A program made the translations under genes and the position numbers. This document shows positions 32,454 to 41,051 of a stretch of 64,000 bases of DNA, piece by piece. A model generated the notes under the pieces. It worked only from the letters and a program-made list of their open reading frames with translations. It was not told where the DNA came from and did no database searches. Each line of letters starts with the position of its first letter. Positions within the stretch are counted from its first letter, which is position 1. The stretch comes from Variovorax sp. SG517 (lineage in GTDB: Bacteria; Pseudomonadota; Gammaproteobacteria; Burkholderiales; Burkholderiaceae_C). The stretch is from NCBI RefSeq assembly GCF_013376045.1, contig NZ_JABMJG010000006.1, forward strand, positions 372,001-436,000. Direction: 5' to 3'.

Positions 32454-34217
32454 ATGCCCGCACCGCGCCTGAAAACCTTCAGCCTGCGCAGCCTCGTGCT
32501 GTGGGGTTACGCCGCCCTCGCACTGCTGGCCGTGCAGCCGCCGGCGCGCGCGGCCGAGCTGCGCTGGAGCAACCGGCCGTTCCAGATCGTCGCCAACGAG
32601 AAGCCGCTGGCCGACTTCCTGCGCGAGCTGGCGTCTTCGCAGAACGTCACGGCGGTGATCGACACCAAGGTGGCCGGCGTCATCAGCGGCAAGTTCGCCG
32701 GCTCCGCGCTGGCCACGCTCAACAGCGTGTGCGCGGTCAACGGGCTGACCTGGTACTTCGACGGCGCCTTCCTGTTCATCGACCTGGCCGCCGACGCGAA
32801 GAGCGAGGTGCTGCCCATCGCGGCAGAGAACGCAGGGCGCATCGCCGAGACGCTGGTGCGCCTGCACATCTCCGACGAGCGCTATCCGCTGAGCATCAGC
32901 GAGCGCGACGCCAGCGTGTACGTGACCGGGCCGCGCCGCTACGTCGAGATGGTGCGCCAGGCGGTGAAGCTGGCCGACCAGAAGAGCGCGATGGCCGAGG
33001 GCGCCGAGATCAGGCTGTTTCCGCTCAAGTACGCGTGGGCGTCGGATTTCCGGATCAACCGCTCAGGCAAGGAGACCGTCATTCCCGGTGTGGCCAACGT
33101 CCTGCGCAGCCTCTATGGCCGCGCCAGCGGGAATGCCCCGTCGGGCGGCGGCGGCGCGCGGGGCATGAGCGGCGGCATGTCGCTCGGGCCGAACCGGCAG
33201 ATCAAGCTGCGCAGCGGCGAGACCATCAACGCCCCCAAGGTCGAGATCGCCGGGGGCGGCGGCGGAGATGCCATCGCACCGGGCGGCGTCTCGGGCATCG
33301 CGGGCGGCGAGCTGCCCCAGTTCCAGGCCGACACGCGCATGAACGCGGTGCTGGTGCGGGACATGCCCGACAAGATGGCGCAGTACGCGAAGCTGATCGA
33401 GTCGATGGACGTGCGCCCGCGGCTGGTCGAGATCGAAGTGACCATCATGGACATCAGCTCCGACACGCTCAACAGCCTGGGCATCGACTGGCGCCTGCAT
33501 GGCCGGCACGCCGACTTCCAGACGGGCCGCGGCGACCGCGGGCAGCTGACCTGGGGCGGCACGGGCAGCGAGGCCGGGCAGATCGGAAGCTCCGACGGTT
33601 CGGGCAATCCGCTCACGCCGCTGGGCGGCATGTTCACCGCCGCCATCGGCAACAGCGCGCGCAACTACCTGCTGGCCCGCGTGACCGCGCTGGCCACCAA
33701 CGGCAACGCGAACTTCGTGGCGCGCCCCAAGGTGATGACGCTGGACAACACCGAAGCCGTGCTGGAGAACCTCAGCGAGTTTTACGTGCGGGTGGACGGC
33801 TTCCAGGACGCGGGCCTGTTCAGCATCACGGCCGGCACCGCCGTGCGGGTGACGCCGCTGGTTATCGACGAGAAGGCCTCCCGCGGCGTGATGATGTCCA
33901 TCGACATCGTCGACGGCGACCTCAGCCCGATGTCGGTCGACAAGATCCCGATCGTGCGGCGCCGCACCGTCAACACGCAGGCGCTGGTGGAGGAGGGCGC
34001 GAGCCTGCTGATCGCGGGCTACTCGTCGGAAGAGAGGAGCAATGCCGTCACGGGCGTGCCGCTGCTCAAGGACATTCCGGGCGTCGGCGGACTCTTCCGC
34101 TCGACCGAGAAGAAGCAGTCGAACATGGAGCGTTTCTACCTGCTGACGCCGCGCCTGGTGCTGCCCGGCGCCACGGCGAACGTGCCGACGCTGCCCTTGC
34201 CGGAAGTGGGAGGTTGA
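32454..34217 (+). CDS. sctC: Type III outer-membrane secretin SctC (HrcC/YscC)
   Basis: 587 residues from ATG 32454, with GAGGA about 11 bases upstream; a GTG at 32436 overlapping the sctS stop is an alternative. A Sec signal (LVLWGYAALALLAVQPPARAA) is followed by N0 (~30-100) and N1/N3 ring domains (~105-340) carrying a Gly/Ala-rich insert. The C-terminal secretin barrel has VEEGASLLIAGY and the closing VPLLKDIPGVGGLFRS motif. It forms the outer-membrane ring. No separate pilotin lipoprotein is seen nearby. Confidence 0.96.
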   Translation: MPAPRLKTFSLRSLVLWGYAALALLAVQPPARAAELRWSNRPFQIVANEKPLADFLRELASSQNVTAVIDTKVAGVISGKFAGSALATLNSVCAVNGLTWYFDGAFLFIDLAADAKSEVLPIAAENAGRIAETLVRLHISDERYPLSISERDASVYVTGPRRYVEMVRQAVKLADQKSAMAEGAEIRLFPLKYAWASDFRINRSGKETVIPGVANVLRSLYGRASGNAPSGGGGARGMSGGMSLGPNRQIKLRSGETINAPKVEIAGGGGGDAIAPGGVSGIAGGELPQFQADTRMNAVLVRDMPDKMAQYAKLIESMDVRPRLVEIEVTIMDISSDTLNSLGIDWRLHGRHADFQTGRGDRGQLTWGGTGSEAGQIGSSDGSGNPLTPLGGMFTAAIGNSARNYLLARVTALATNGNANFVARPKVMTLDNTEAVLENLSEFYVRVDGFQDAGLFSITAGTAVRVTPLVIDEKASRGVMMSIDIVDGDLSPMSVDKIPIVRRRTVNTQALVEEGASLLIAGYSSEERSNAVTGVPLLKDIPGVGGLFRSTEKKQSNMERFYLLTPRLVLPGATANVPTLPLPEVGG

Positions 34218-34219
34218 AC

Positions 34220-35410
34220 GTGCGCGACCAGGACGACGACATCTCCCTCGACGGCGAAGAGCAGGCCGCGGCCGGCCCGGCTCCGGCGGCGCTCGGCGAC
34301 GGCTGGTGCCTGCGCTTCCTCAGCGGCGCGGTGAAGGGGCGGACCATCGCGCTCAAGCCCGGCCTCAACGTGCTGGGTTCGGGCGGCGACTGCGAAGTGA
34401 TGCTGCCCGGCGGCGACGTGCTGCCGCGCCATCTGGCGTTCACCGTCGGCGAACTGGTGGTGTCGATGCAGCGCCTGGGAGCGGCCTCGGCGCGGCTCAA
34501 CGGCGAGGATATGCGGCAGCCGCGCAGGAGCGTGGTGGCGGGCGATGTCGTGAGCCTGGGGCAGATCGACTTCCAGCTCGACCGCAGCTATGCGACCCGC
34601 GTGCGCGAGGACCGCATGTTCGCTCCGGACCATGTGGCGCAGCCCGATGCGCTCGCACAGGCGAGCCCGTCGTCGGCCCGATCGCGGCGCCTGGGCTACT
34701 GGGCGGGCGGCGTGATGGCGATGCTGGCGCTCGTCGGCCTGGCCGCCGTGTCGCTCGGCGATGCGGGCGCCAGTTCGCGGCGCACCGCCCGCGTGGACCT
34801 GGCGGCGGTGGAGAAGGCGCTCGTGCCGTTCCCCGAGGTGGAAGTAGTGGCCGCGCAGGGCGGCCGGCTCGGCGTGAAGGGCTATGTCGAGTCGAGGCAG
34901 CGCCGCGAGGCCCTGCAGCAGGCGATGGAGCCCTTCGGCAGCCAGGTCAGCGTCAACGTGCATTCCGCCGAGGACATGGTCGAGCAGGCGCGTCGCTACG
35001 TCGGCGACCCCGGCGTGGCGGTCACCTACACCGGCCAGGGCCGCCTGGTGCTCACCGGCACCGTGGAAGACGCGGCCGTGCGGCAGAAGATCCGCAGGCT
35101 CAGCGAAGACCTGCATCCGTCGGTGCTGGTCTCCGACAAGGTCCAGTACCGCGAGAAGCCCGCCGCCGAGCCCAAGGAGACCGACCTGCGCACGCAGTGG
35201 GACGGCTGGCAGAGCGTGCTGCCGGCGCGCATGGTGAGCATCACCGAGGACGGCAACGGCCTGCGCCACATCCAGCTGTCCAACGGCAGCAGGTACTACG
35301 AAGGCTCGGTGCTGCGCTCCGGCGCGGAACTCAAGCGCATCGACGCCGATGGGCTGGTCCTGAGCGGCGGCGTGCCCGACAGCGGCAACAACAACAGGCG
35401 CGGGAGGTGA
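34220..35410 (+). CDS. sctD: Type III inner-membrane ring protein SctD (HrpW/YscD family)
   Basis: 396 residues from GTG 34220, which has a strong GGGAGG site 7 bases upstream. A cytoplasmic FHA-like domain (~25-125: WCLRFLSGAVKGRTIALK; VLGSGGDCEVMLPGGDV) is followed by one membrane helix (~155-178, YWAGGVMAMLALVGLAAVSL) and periplasmic ring-building BON-like domains. It joins SctJ to form the inner-membrane rings and recruits SctK through the FHA domain. It is separated from sctC by only two bases. Confidence 0.93.
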   Translation: MRDQDDDISLDGEEQAAAGPAPAALGDGWCLRFLSGAVKGRTIALKPGLNVLGSGGDCEVMLPGGDVLPRHLAFTVGELVVSMQRLGAASARLNGEDMRQPRRSVVAGDVVSLGQIDFQLDRSYATRVREDRMFAPDHVAQPDALAQASPSSARSRRLGYWAGGVMAMLALVGLAAVSLGDAGASSRRTARVDLAAVEKALVPFPEVEVVAAQGGRLGVKGYVESRQRREALQQAMEPFGSQVSVNVHSAEDMVEQARRYVGDPGVAVTYTGQGRLVLTGTVEDAAVRQKIRRLSEDLHPSVLVSDKVQYREKPAAEPKETDLRTQWDGWQSVLPARMVSITEDGNGLRHIQLSNGSRYYEGSVLRSGAELKRIDADGLVLSGGVPDSGNNNRRGR

Positions 35411-35413
35411 GGC

Positions 35414-35527
35414 ATGGCCATCGGCAAGGTCCTCCTCGCGCGCACTCCGGATTTCATGCGGCGCCGCATCCGTGCGCCGCGTGGAATGGCTCCGCCCCGC
35501 CGGGACGGAGCGCTTCAACCCTCGTAA
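35414..35527 (+). CDS. Possible 37-residue leader peptide
   Basis: A short frame (MAIGKVLLARTPDFMRRRIR...) starts 3 bases after the sctD stop with a strong GGGAGGTGAGG site in front. It is Arg/Pro-rich and unlike any Sct protein I know. It may be a small coupled gene or an accident of the preceding ribosome site. Confidence 0.25.
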   Translation: MAIGKVLLARTPDFMRRRIRAPRGMAPPRRDGALQPS

Positions 35528-35555
35528 ATCATCCTTTCTTGACCAGGAGATACAC

Positions 35556-35762
35556 ATGGCAGGCGCAGTTGACAGCTCTATCCAGCAGATGAACCAGGCC
35601 GCGGCGGACAACGCCAGGCTGATGTCGGCCAGCATGGCCGCCTCCACCAGCATCCAGGGCGCGGCCTCCACCGCGCACACGGTCAACGGTGCGAGCGCCG
35701 CCGGCGGCGAGGTGGCCAAGTCCACCGGCAACGACATCCGCCAGTCGGCCAAGTCCTCGTAA
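35556..35762 (+). CDS. sctF: Probable type III needle/pilus subunit SctF
   Basis: 68 residues, ATG 35556 behind CAGGAG. A small Ala/Ser/Gln-rich helical protein (MAGAVDSSIQQMNQAAADN... ending DIRQSAKSS), without signal peptide or Cys, of a size and composition expected for a needle or Hrp-pilus subunit. Assignment rests on size and on its position directly before the rod gene sctI; sequence similarity to known needles is weak by eye. It is followed by a strong hairpin that could allow higher expression than the downstream genes. Confidence 0.65.
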   Translation: MAGAVDSSIQQMNQAAADNARLMSASMAASTSIQGAASTAHTVNGASAAGGEVAKSTGNDIRQSAKSS

Positions 35763-35768
35763 GCAGGT

Positions 35769-35803
35769 CCGCGCGATGCCCCCGGGGTGCATCGCGCGGC
35801 CCT
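35769..35803 (+). terminator. Strong hairpin after the needle gene (attenuator-like)
   Basis: An 11-base perfect stem, CCGCGCGATGC (35769-35779) and GCATCGCGCGG (35789-35799), encloses a CCCCGGGGT loop and is followed by CCCTTTTC. It starts six bases after the sctF stop. It has the form of a Rho-independent terminator, but the operon goes on, so partial termination or 3'-end protection of the needle message is likely. Confidence 0.75.
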
Positions 35804-35834
35804 TTTCCCCAAGGACCCCCGAAAGAGGTGAACC

Positions 35835-36248
35835 ATGACCGATTCCACCGCGCTGGTCGCGGCAGGCGCGCAGCCGGCCGGCGTGTCCGGGCCCGCGGCG
35901 CCGCAGCAGTCCGCGGCCCCTTCGCGCCTCGATCCGGGCGAGACCCGGATGTTCGCCAACATGATGCAGGGCGTGCAGGCGCCGCCGTCCGCGGTGGCCG
36001 CGCCGAGTGCGCTGGGCGATGCCGCCAAGGCGCTCGCGTCCCAGCTCTCGGGCAACGTGCGCTCCTACGAGGAGATGCGCCGCAGCATGCTCGAGTCGAT
36101 CGACATGTCCGACCCCATCAAGACCATGTTCGCGATGACCGACCACGCCATGGAGGCGCACATGATGTTCGCGAAGATGCACATTTCCACGGGCCTGGCG
36201 AGCGCCGCCACCAGCCTGTTCGGCACCCTGCTGAAGAACCAGCAGTGA
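35835..36248 (+). CDS. sctI: Type III inner rod protein SctI (HrpB2/YscI family)
   Basis: 137 residues, with a Pro/Ala/Ser-rich disordered first half. The C-terminal helical half carries the SctI pattern: MTDHAMEAHMMFAKMHISTG ending ATSLFGTLLKNQQ. It anchors the needle to the export gate. It lies immediately before sctJ (7-base gap), as hrpB2 precedes hrcJ in Hrp2-type systems. The ribosome site is AAAGAGG before ATG 35835. Confidence 0.9.
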   Translation: MTDSTALVAAGAQPAGVSGPAAPQQSAAPSRLDPGETRMFANMMQGVQAPPSAVAAPSALGDAAKALASQLSGNVRSYEEMRRSMLESIDMSDPIKTMFAMTDHAMEAHMMFAKMHISTGLASAATSLFGTLLKNQQ

Positions 36249-36255
36249 GGACGCC

Positions 36256-37062
36256 GTGAAGCTGCTGTCGCGCACCCTTTCATTCATTCCGCGCCGCAGC
36301 CGCTGGCTCGCGGCGCTGGCCCTGCTGATGGCATTGGGCGGCTGCAAGGTCGGCCTGTATTCCAACCTCAACGAGCAGGAAGCCAACGAGATCGTCGCCG
36401 CGCTGTCGTCCGAAGGCATCGATGCGGCCAAGAGCCGCGTGGAGGGCAGCAACTGGCAGGTCGAGGTCGACGAAAGCCGCATGAGCGCCGCGCTCGACGT
36501 GCTGCGCGCCCAAGGCCTGCCTCACGAGCGCTTCGCCACCATGGGCGAGGTGTTCCAGAAGCAGGGGCTGGTGTCCACGCCCTCCGAGGAGCGCATGCGC
36601 TACATCTATGCGGTCTCACAGGAGCTGTCGCAGACGCTGCGCAACGTGGACGGCGTGGTGTCCGCGCGCGTGCACGTAGTGATCCCGGCCAACGATCCGC
36701 TCAGCGAGAAGACGCGGCCGTCGTCGGCCGCGGTGTTCATCAAGCACCGGCCGGACGTGGACATCCGCCTGCTGGCGCCGGCCGTGAAGGAGATGGTGGC
36801 GCACAGCATCGAGGGGCTGACGCACGACCAGGTGTCGCTGTCGCTGTTCGAGGCGCGCCGGCCGGCGGTGTCGGCGGCCGCCCTGGCAGGCGGCGCCAGG
36901 GAGCGCCCGATGGTGCTGGGCCTGTTCCCGGCCTCGACCGCGATGGTGCTGTTGGGCCTGCTGCTTGTGGCCGCCGTCTGCCTGATGGTGCTGCCGGTGC
37001 TGCTGCGCAGGCAGGGCGTCGACTGGCGCAACTGGGCGCGCCGCCAGGTGCTCAGGCGCTGA
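36256..37062 (+). CDS. sctJ: Type III inner-membrane ring lipoprotein SctJ (HrcJ/YscJ)
   Basis: 268 residues. A lipoprotein signal peptide (WLAALALLMALGGC, Cys at ~31) is followed by KVGLYSNLNEQEANEIVAAL, a hallmark of the YscJ/FliF family. The ring-building domain includes SARVHVVIPANDPLSEK. One C-terminal helix (AMVLLGLLLVAAVCLMVLPVLL) and a short basic tail follow. Forms the 24-fold periplasmic inner ring with SctD. Confidence 0.97.
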   Translation: MKLLSRTLSFIPRRSRWLAALALLMALGGCKVGLYSNLNEQEANEIVAALSSEGIDAAKSRVEGSNWQVEVDESRMSAALDVLRAQGLPHERFATMGEVFQKQGLVSTPSEERMRYIYAVSQELSQTLRNVDGVVSARVHVVIPANDPLSEKTRPSSAAVFIKHRPDVDIRLLAPAVKEMVAHSIEGLTHDQVSLSLFEARRPAVSAAALAGGARERPMVLGLFPASTAMVLLGLLLVAAVCLMVLPVLLRRQGVDWRNWARRQVLRR

Positions 37063-37068
37063 CACGCC

Positions 37069-37773
37069 ATGCCGGCATCCGCTCCTTCCGTCGACCCCCA
37101 AACCGCACAGGCCGCGCCCGGCCCGATGGACCTCGTGCGGCTGGTGATGCGCTTCAACCTGCATCCCGAGATCGACCTGCACCCGAGCTGGCTGCCCGCC
37201 GACTGGCCGGCGCGCCACCGCATCCCGGCGCGGCTGGGGGAAGCGGGCCGCACGGTTCTTGCCGGCCAGCTTCGCCGCGGCCAGGGGCCGGCGAACGGTG
37301 CCGCCGACTACAACTTCGACGCCCGCCTCAAGCGCGTGGTGCTGCTCGACGGCGCCGCGCTGCGACGGCTCGCGGCCTACATGGGCTTCTGCGTGCACCT
37401 GCCGCTGTTCCGGCTGCGTGGCGGAGCGGGCGCGCAGATCCGCCGCCAGGCCCGCCGCTTCGACGCGGATGCCGTGCAGTTCCTGCTCGAGCGCGTGCCG
37501 CAGCTCACCGAGCTGCGCATGGACAACGCCGCGCTGCAGCAGTGGCCGCTTTCCGCGGGCCGGGTCGCGGTCGACCGGGGCTATCGCCTGCTGCTGGCGG
37601 CGGCCGCCGCCGAAGGCGAGGTGGTGCGCCGCCGCCTGGAACACAAGCTGCCGCGCCGCATCTCGGTGCTCGGCGCGCCGCCGCTGCGGCGACGCCAGAT
37701 CCTGCAACTCAACGAACTGATGCTCTCGTGCATCGTTCCCGAAAGACTGCCCCAATGGGATTGGCTTTTCTGA
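37069..37773 (+). CDS. sctK: Type III sorting-platform protein SctK (HrpB4/YscK-like)
   Basis: 234 residues, soluble, with the pattern of the divergent SctK family: a central LLDGAALRRLAAYMGFCVH segment and a C-terminal PQWDWLF. Position between sctJ and sctL matches hrpB4 in Hrp2 operons and supports the call. It links the SctD cytoplasmic domain to SctQ. Its end overlaps sctL by 19 bases. Confidence 0.85.
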   Translation: MPASAPSVDPQTAQAAPGPMDLVRLVMRFNLHPEIDLHPSWLPADWPARHRIPARLGEAGRTVLAGQLRRGQGPANGAADYNFDARLKRVVLLDGAALRRLAAYMGFCVHLPLFRLRGGAGAQIRRQARRFDADAVQFLLERVPQLTELRMDNAALQQWPLSAGRVAVDRGYRLLLAAAAAEGEVVRRRLEHKLPRRISVLGAPPLRRRQILQLNELMLSCIVPERLPQWDWLF

Positions 37774-38393
37774 TCACCACCGAGAACCTTCAGCTCCTGA
37801 GCGAGCGCAAGGTTCTGAAGGAACACGAGTACGCGGCGCTGCTCGACGCTTCGACCGTGGTCGAGACCGCGCGGCGCGAGGCGCGCCGCATCGTGCAGCA
37901 GGCCACGCAGGATGCCGAGGCCGGCCGCAGGCAGGGCTACGAAGAGGGCCTGCGGCAGGCCAGGACGGAATATGCGACCCAGCTGGTGACCGACACCGTG
38001 GCGGCCGAGCGCCAGCTCCATGCCCTGCGCGAGTCCATGGCGCAGATCGTGGTCAAGGCCGTGGGGCAGTTCATTGCCGACGCGGACCCGACGGCGCTGT
38101 TCGAGGCGGCGCTGCTGCGCGTCGATACGCTGATCCGCCAGGAGCCCTTCATCACCGTGCGCGTGGCGCCAGCGCAGGAGGCGATCCTGCGCGGCGTGGT
38201 CGCGCGGCTGCGCAGCGACGCCAACTGGTCCATGACCGTGCACTTCGTGGCCGACGCGGCGCTGCCCGTCGGTGCATGCGTGCTGCAGACGGCGTCCGGC
38301 GTGCTCGACATCGGCGCCGATGCACAGCTCGAGGCCTTTCGCCGCGCGGTGGAGCGCAGCGGCCTTGGCGAGGGCGGGGAGGGGCAGCAGTGA
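37755..38393 (+). CDS. sctL: Type III ATPase stator SctL (HrpB5/YscL)
   Basis: 212 residues from ATG 37755, inside the end of sctK. A long charged helix (~35-100; TARREARRIVQQATQDAEAG, then QGYEEGLRQA with a FliH-like GxxxG spacing) and a C-terminal globular domain (VRVAPAQEAILRGVVARL) define the FliH/HrpE family. It holds and restrains the SctN ATPase and connects it to SctQ. An upstream in-frame ATG (37542) lies deep in sctK and is not credible. Confidence 0.93.
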   Translation: MGLAFLITTENLQLLSERKVLKEHEYAALLDASTVVETARREARRIVQQATQDAEAGRRQGYEEGLRQARTEYATQLVTDTVAAERQLHALRESMAQIVVKAVGQFIADADPTALFEAALLRVDTLIRQEPFITVRVAPAQEAILRGVVARLRSDANWSMTVHFVADAALPVGACVLQTASGVLDIGADAQLEAFRRAVERSGLGEGGEGQQ

Positions 38394-39736
38394 ATCCGGT
38401 GTCCGACGCGGCGCTGGGCATCGTCGCCGAGCTCGAGCAGGCACTGGGCCGCGTCACGCCGGCGACGATCCGCGGGCGCGTGAGCAAGGCGGTGGGCATG
38501 CTGATCGACGCATCGGGTATCCAGGCCCATGTGGGCGAGTTGTGCGAGCTGGTCACGCCAGGCGAGCCGCCGCTGCTGGCCGAGGTGGTGGGCTTTCGCG
38601 ACAACACCGCCATCCTCACGCCGCTCGGGCCGATCACCGGCATTTCGGCGCTGACCGAGGTGCTGCCCACGGGGCGCGGCCATGTCTGTCCCGTCGGCGC
38701 GGGCCTGCTCGGGCGGGTGCTCGATGCGCTGGGCCAGCCCATCGACGAGAAGGGGCCGCTGAAGACCCGCACGCTGCTGCCGGTGCACCGCGAACCCGTG
38801 AGTCCGCTGGCGCGCCGCATGATCGAGGCGCCGCTGCCCACGGGCATCCGCGCGGTCGACAGCCTGCTCACGCTCGGCGAGGGGCAGCGCGTGGGCGTGT
38901 TCGCGCCGCCGGGCGTGGGCAAGAGCACGCTGCTGGGCATGCTCGCGCGCGGCGCGACGGCCGACGTGAACGTGATTGCGCTGATCGGCGAGCGCGGGCG
39001 CGAGGTGAAGGAGTTCATCGAGCACAATCTCGGCGCAGAGGGGCTGGCGAAGACGGTGATGGTGGTCTCCACCTCCGACCGGCCGCCGATGGAGCGCATC
39101 AAGTCGGCCTACGTGGCCACCACCATCGCCGAGCATTTCCGCGACCAGGGCAAAAAGGTGCTGCTGTTGGTCGATTCGCTCACGCGCTTCGCGCGCGCGC
39201 AGCGCGAGATCGGCCTCGCGAGCGGCGAGCCGCCCACGCGGCGCAGCTATCCGCCCTCGATCTTCTCGATGCTGCCGCAGCTGCTGGAGCGCGCTGGGCA
39301 GGGCAGGACCGGCTCCATCACGGCCGTCTACTCGGTGCTCACAGAGGGCGACGAGGAGAGCGACCCCATCGCCGAGGAGGTGCGTTCGATCCTCGACGGT
39401 CACATCGTGCTGTCGCGCAAGGTCGCGGCGGCCAACCGCTATCCGGCGATCGACGTGCTCGCGAGCATCAGCCGCGTGATGCCGCTGGTGACCTCGCGCG
39501 AGCACCGCGCGGCGGCGGCGCATTTTCGCGGCCTGCTGGCCAAGTACCAGGAGATGGAGCTGCTCGTGCAGATCGGCGAGTACAAGGCCGGCGCCGACGC
39601 GCTGGCCGACGAGGCGATCGGCGCGCGACCGGCGACGCTCGAATTCCTGTCGCAGCCGCCGGACGCGAGCCTGCCCTATGCGCAATCGGTCGAGGTACTG
39701 CGGCAGTTCGGCTGGACCGGGGAGCGCGCGCGATGA
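38390..39736 (+). CDS. sctN: Type III secretion ATPase SctN (HrcN/YscN)
   Basis: 448 residues from GTG 38390, overlapping the sctL stop by four bases. Walker A is FAPPGVGKSTLLGML (~180), the catalytic loop LIGERGREVKEF, Walker B KVLLLVDSLTRFARAQRE, and the arginine-finger region follows VTSREHRAAA. It is an F1-beta-like hexameric ATPase that strips chaperones and primes substrates at the base of the apparatus. Full length and intact. Confidence 0.97.
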   Translation: MNPVSDAALGIVAELEQALGRVTPATIRGRVSKAVGMLIDASGIQAHVGELCELVTPGEPPLLAEVVGFRDNTAILTPLGPITGISALTEVLPTGRGHVCPVGAGLLGRVLDALGQPIDEKGPLKTRTLLPVHREPVSPLARRMIEAPLPTGIRAVDSLLTLGEGQRVGVFAPPGVGKSTLLGMLARGATADVNVIALIGERGREVKEFIEHNLGAEGLAKTVMVVSTSDRPPMERIKSAYVATTIAEHFRDQGKKVLLLVDSLTRFARAQREIGLASGEPPTRRSYPPSIFSMLPQLLERAGQGRTGSITAVYSVLTEGDEESDPIAEEVRSILDGHIVLSRKVAAANRYPAIDVLASISRVMPLVTSREHRAAAAHFRGLLAKYQEMELLVQIGEYKAGADALADEAIGARPATLEFLSQPPDASLPYAQSVEVLRQFGWTGERAR

Positions 39737-40221
39737 GCGGCGTCGACTGGAAACTGCTGGTGGGCGTGCGGGAGCGCCAGAAGACCGCGGCCATGGGCGT
39801 GGTCGCGCGCGACAGGGCCGCCGCCGAACAGAGCCACGCCGAACTCCGGCAGGCCGAGGCGTGGCAGCAGCAGCAGGTGCAGAACAAGGCCGCGCACTGG
39901 CAGGCGACGACTGGCGCGCTCTCGCACGGGGAATGCAGCGTTGCGCAACTGCGGCATGCGGGTGCTTGGAGCACCGCGCTCGATGCGCGGATCGCCGAGG
40001 CAGGCCAGCTCGCCGCGCAGGCCGGACAGGCCCACGCGCTGCGCGAGAGCACGCTCGAAGCCAGCCGGCAGAAGCTGCGCGCCGTCAGCGGCGATGTTGA
40101 GAAGGCGCAGCAGATGCTGCAGCGCGCACGCAGCGAGCAACTGCGCCTGCGCGAGCTCCGGCTCGACGATGCGACCGAGGAAGCTACCTCGCAGGCATGG
40201 GCTGCGCGGCGCCGGGCCTAG
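39733..40221 (+). CDS. sctO: Type III ATPase stalk protein SctO (HrpB7/YscO)
   Basis: 162 residues, ATGA overlap with sctN. Almost entirely a charged, Gln/Ala-rich alpha-helical coiled coil without Pro breaks, as in the FliJ/YscO stalk family, which sits in the ATPase hexamer pore and contacts SctV. The call rests on structure type, length and position between sctN and sctT (as hrpB7 lies between hrcN and hrcT). Confidence 0.88.
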   Translation: MSGVDWKLLVGVRERQKTAAMGVVARDRAAAEQSHAELRQAEAWQQQQVQNKAAHWQATTGALSHGECSVAQLRHAGAWSTALDARIAEAGQLAAQAGQAHALRESTLEASRQKLRAVSGDVEKAQQMLQRARSEQLRLRELRLDDATEEATSQAWAARRRA

Positions 40222-40264
40222 GGGCAACGAAAAGACGAAAAGACAACCAGAGAGATCCATTGCC

Positions 40265-41047
40265 GTGGACGCTTCCATCGAACTGGCCAGCCTCGAGAGG
40301 TTCTTCTCGTCGGTGGTGCTCACCCTGCCGCGGCTGTTCGCGATCTTCGCGGTGGTGCCCTTTCTTTCGGGCGGCATGATCACCGGCACGGTGCGCAACG
40401 GCCTGTTGCTGATGCTCGCGCTGTTCATGTCGCCCGTGGCGGGCGACATGCCGGTGGCCTCCATCGGCACCTGGGTGCTCATCGCCGGCAAGGAGGCTTT
40501 CATCGGCCTGCTGCTGGGCCTGGGCTTCGGCATCTTCATCTGGGCGGTGCAGAGCGTGGGCGACCTGATCGACTTCCAGACCGGCTCCAGCAACGCGTCG
40601 TTCTTCGACCCCGTGGCGGGCTACGAGAACGGGCCCACGGGCGAGTTCCTTGGCTGGATGGTGATCACGCTGTTCGTCTCGGCCGGCGGGCTGCTCGCGA
40701 TGCTGGGCGTGGTCGTCGACTCCTACCGGCTCTGGCCGGTGGCCTCGTTCTTTCCGAACCTGGGGCTGGTGATCGAGCAGTTCGCGATCCGCCAGGGCGA
40801 AACGCTGTTCCTGTGGATCGTCAAGCTGGCCTCGCCGGTGATCTTCGTGCTGCTGCTGGTCGAACTGGGCGTGGGCCTCGTCAGCCGCGTGGCGCCGCAG
40901 CTCAACGTGTTCGTGTTCTCGCAGCCCCTCAAGAGCCTGCTGGCGCATCTGATGATGCTGCTGTTCGTGTTCTTCGTGTACGAGTCGCTGCAGGAATTCC
41001 TGCGGCCCGAGAACGGCGTGCTCGACTTCCTGCGGGCCACGCTCTAG
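40265..41047 (+). CDS. sctT: Type III export apparatus protein SctT (HrcT/YscT)
   Basis: 260 residues from GTG 40265, the start that fits family length; an ATT-led in-frame extension is unlikely. FliR-family helices: LPRLFAIFAVVPFLSGGMI, QSVGDLIDFQTGSSNASFFD and the C-terminal VSRVAPQLNVFVFSQPLK. One copy per export gate. Confidence 0.95.
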   Translation: MDASIELASLERFFSSVVLTLPRLFAIFAVVPFLSGGMITGTVRNGLLLMLALFMSPVAGDMPVASIGTWVLIAGKEAFIGLLLGLGFGIFIWAVQSVGDLIDFQTGSSNASFFDPVAGYENGPTGEFLGWMVITLFVSAGGLLAMLGVVVDSYRLWPVASFFPNLGLVIEQFAIRQGETLFLWIVKLASPVIFVLLLVELGVGLVSRVAPQLNVFVFSQPLKSLLAHLMMLLFVFFVYESLQEFLRPENGVLDFLRATL

Positions 41048-41051
41048 TGCC

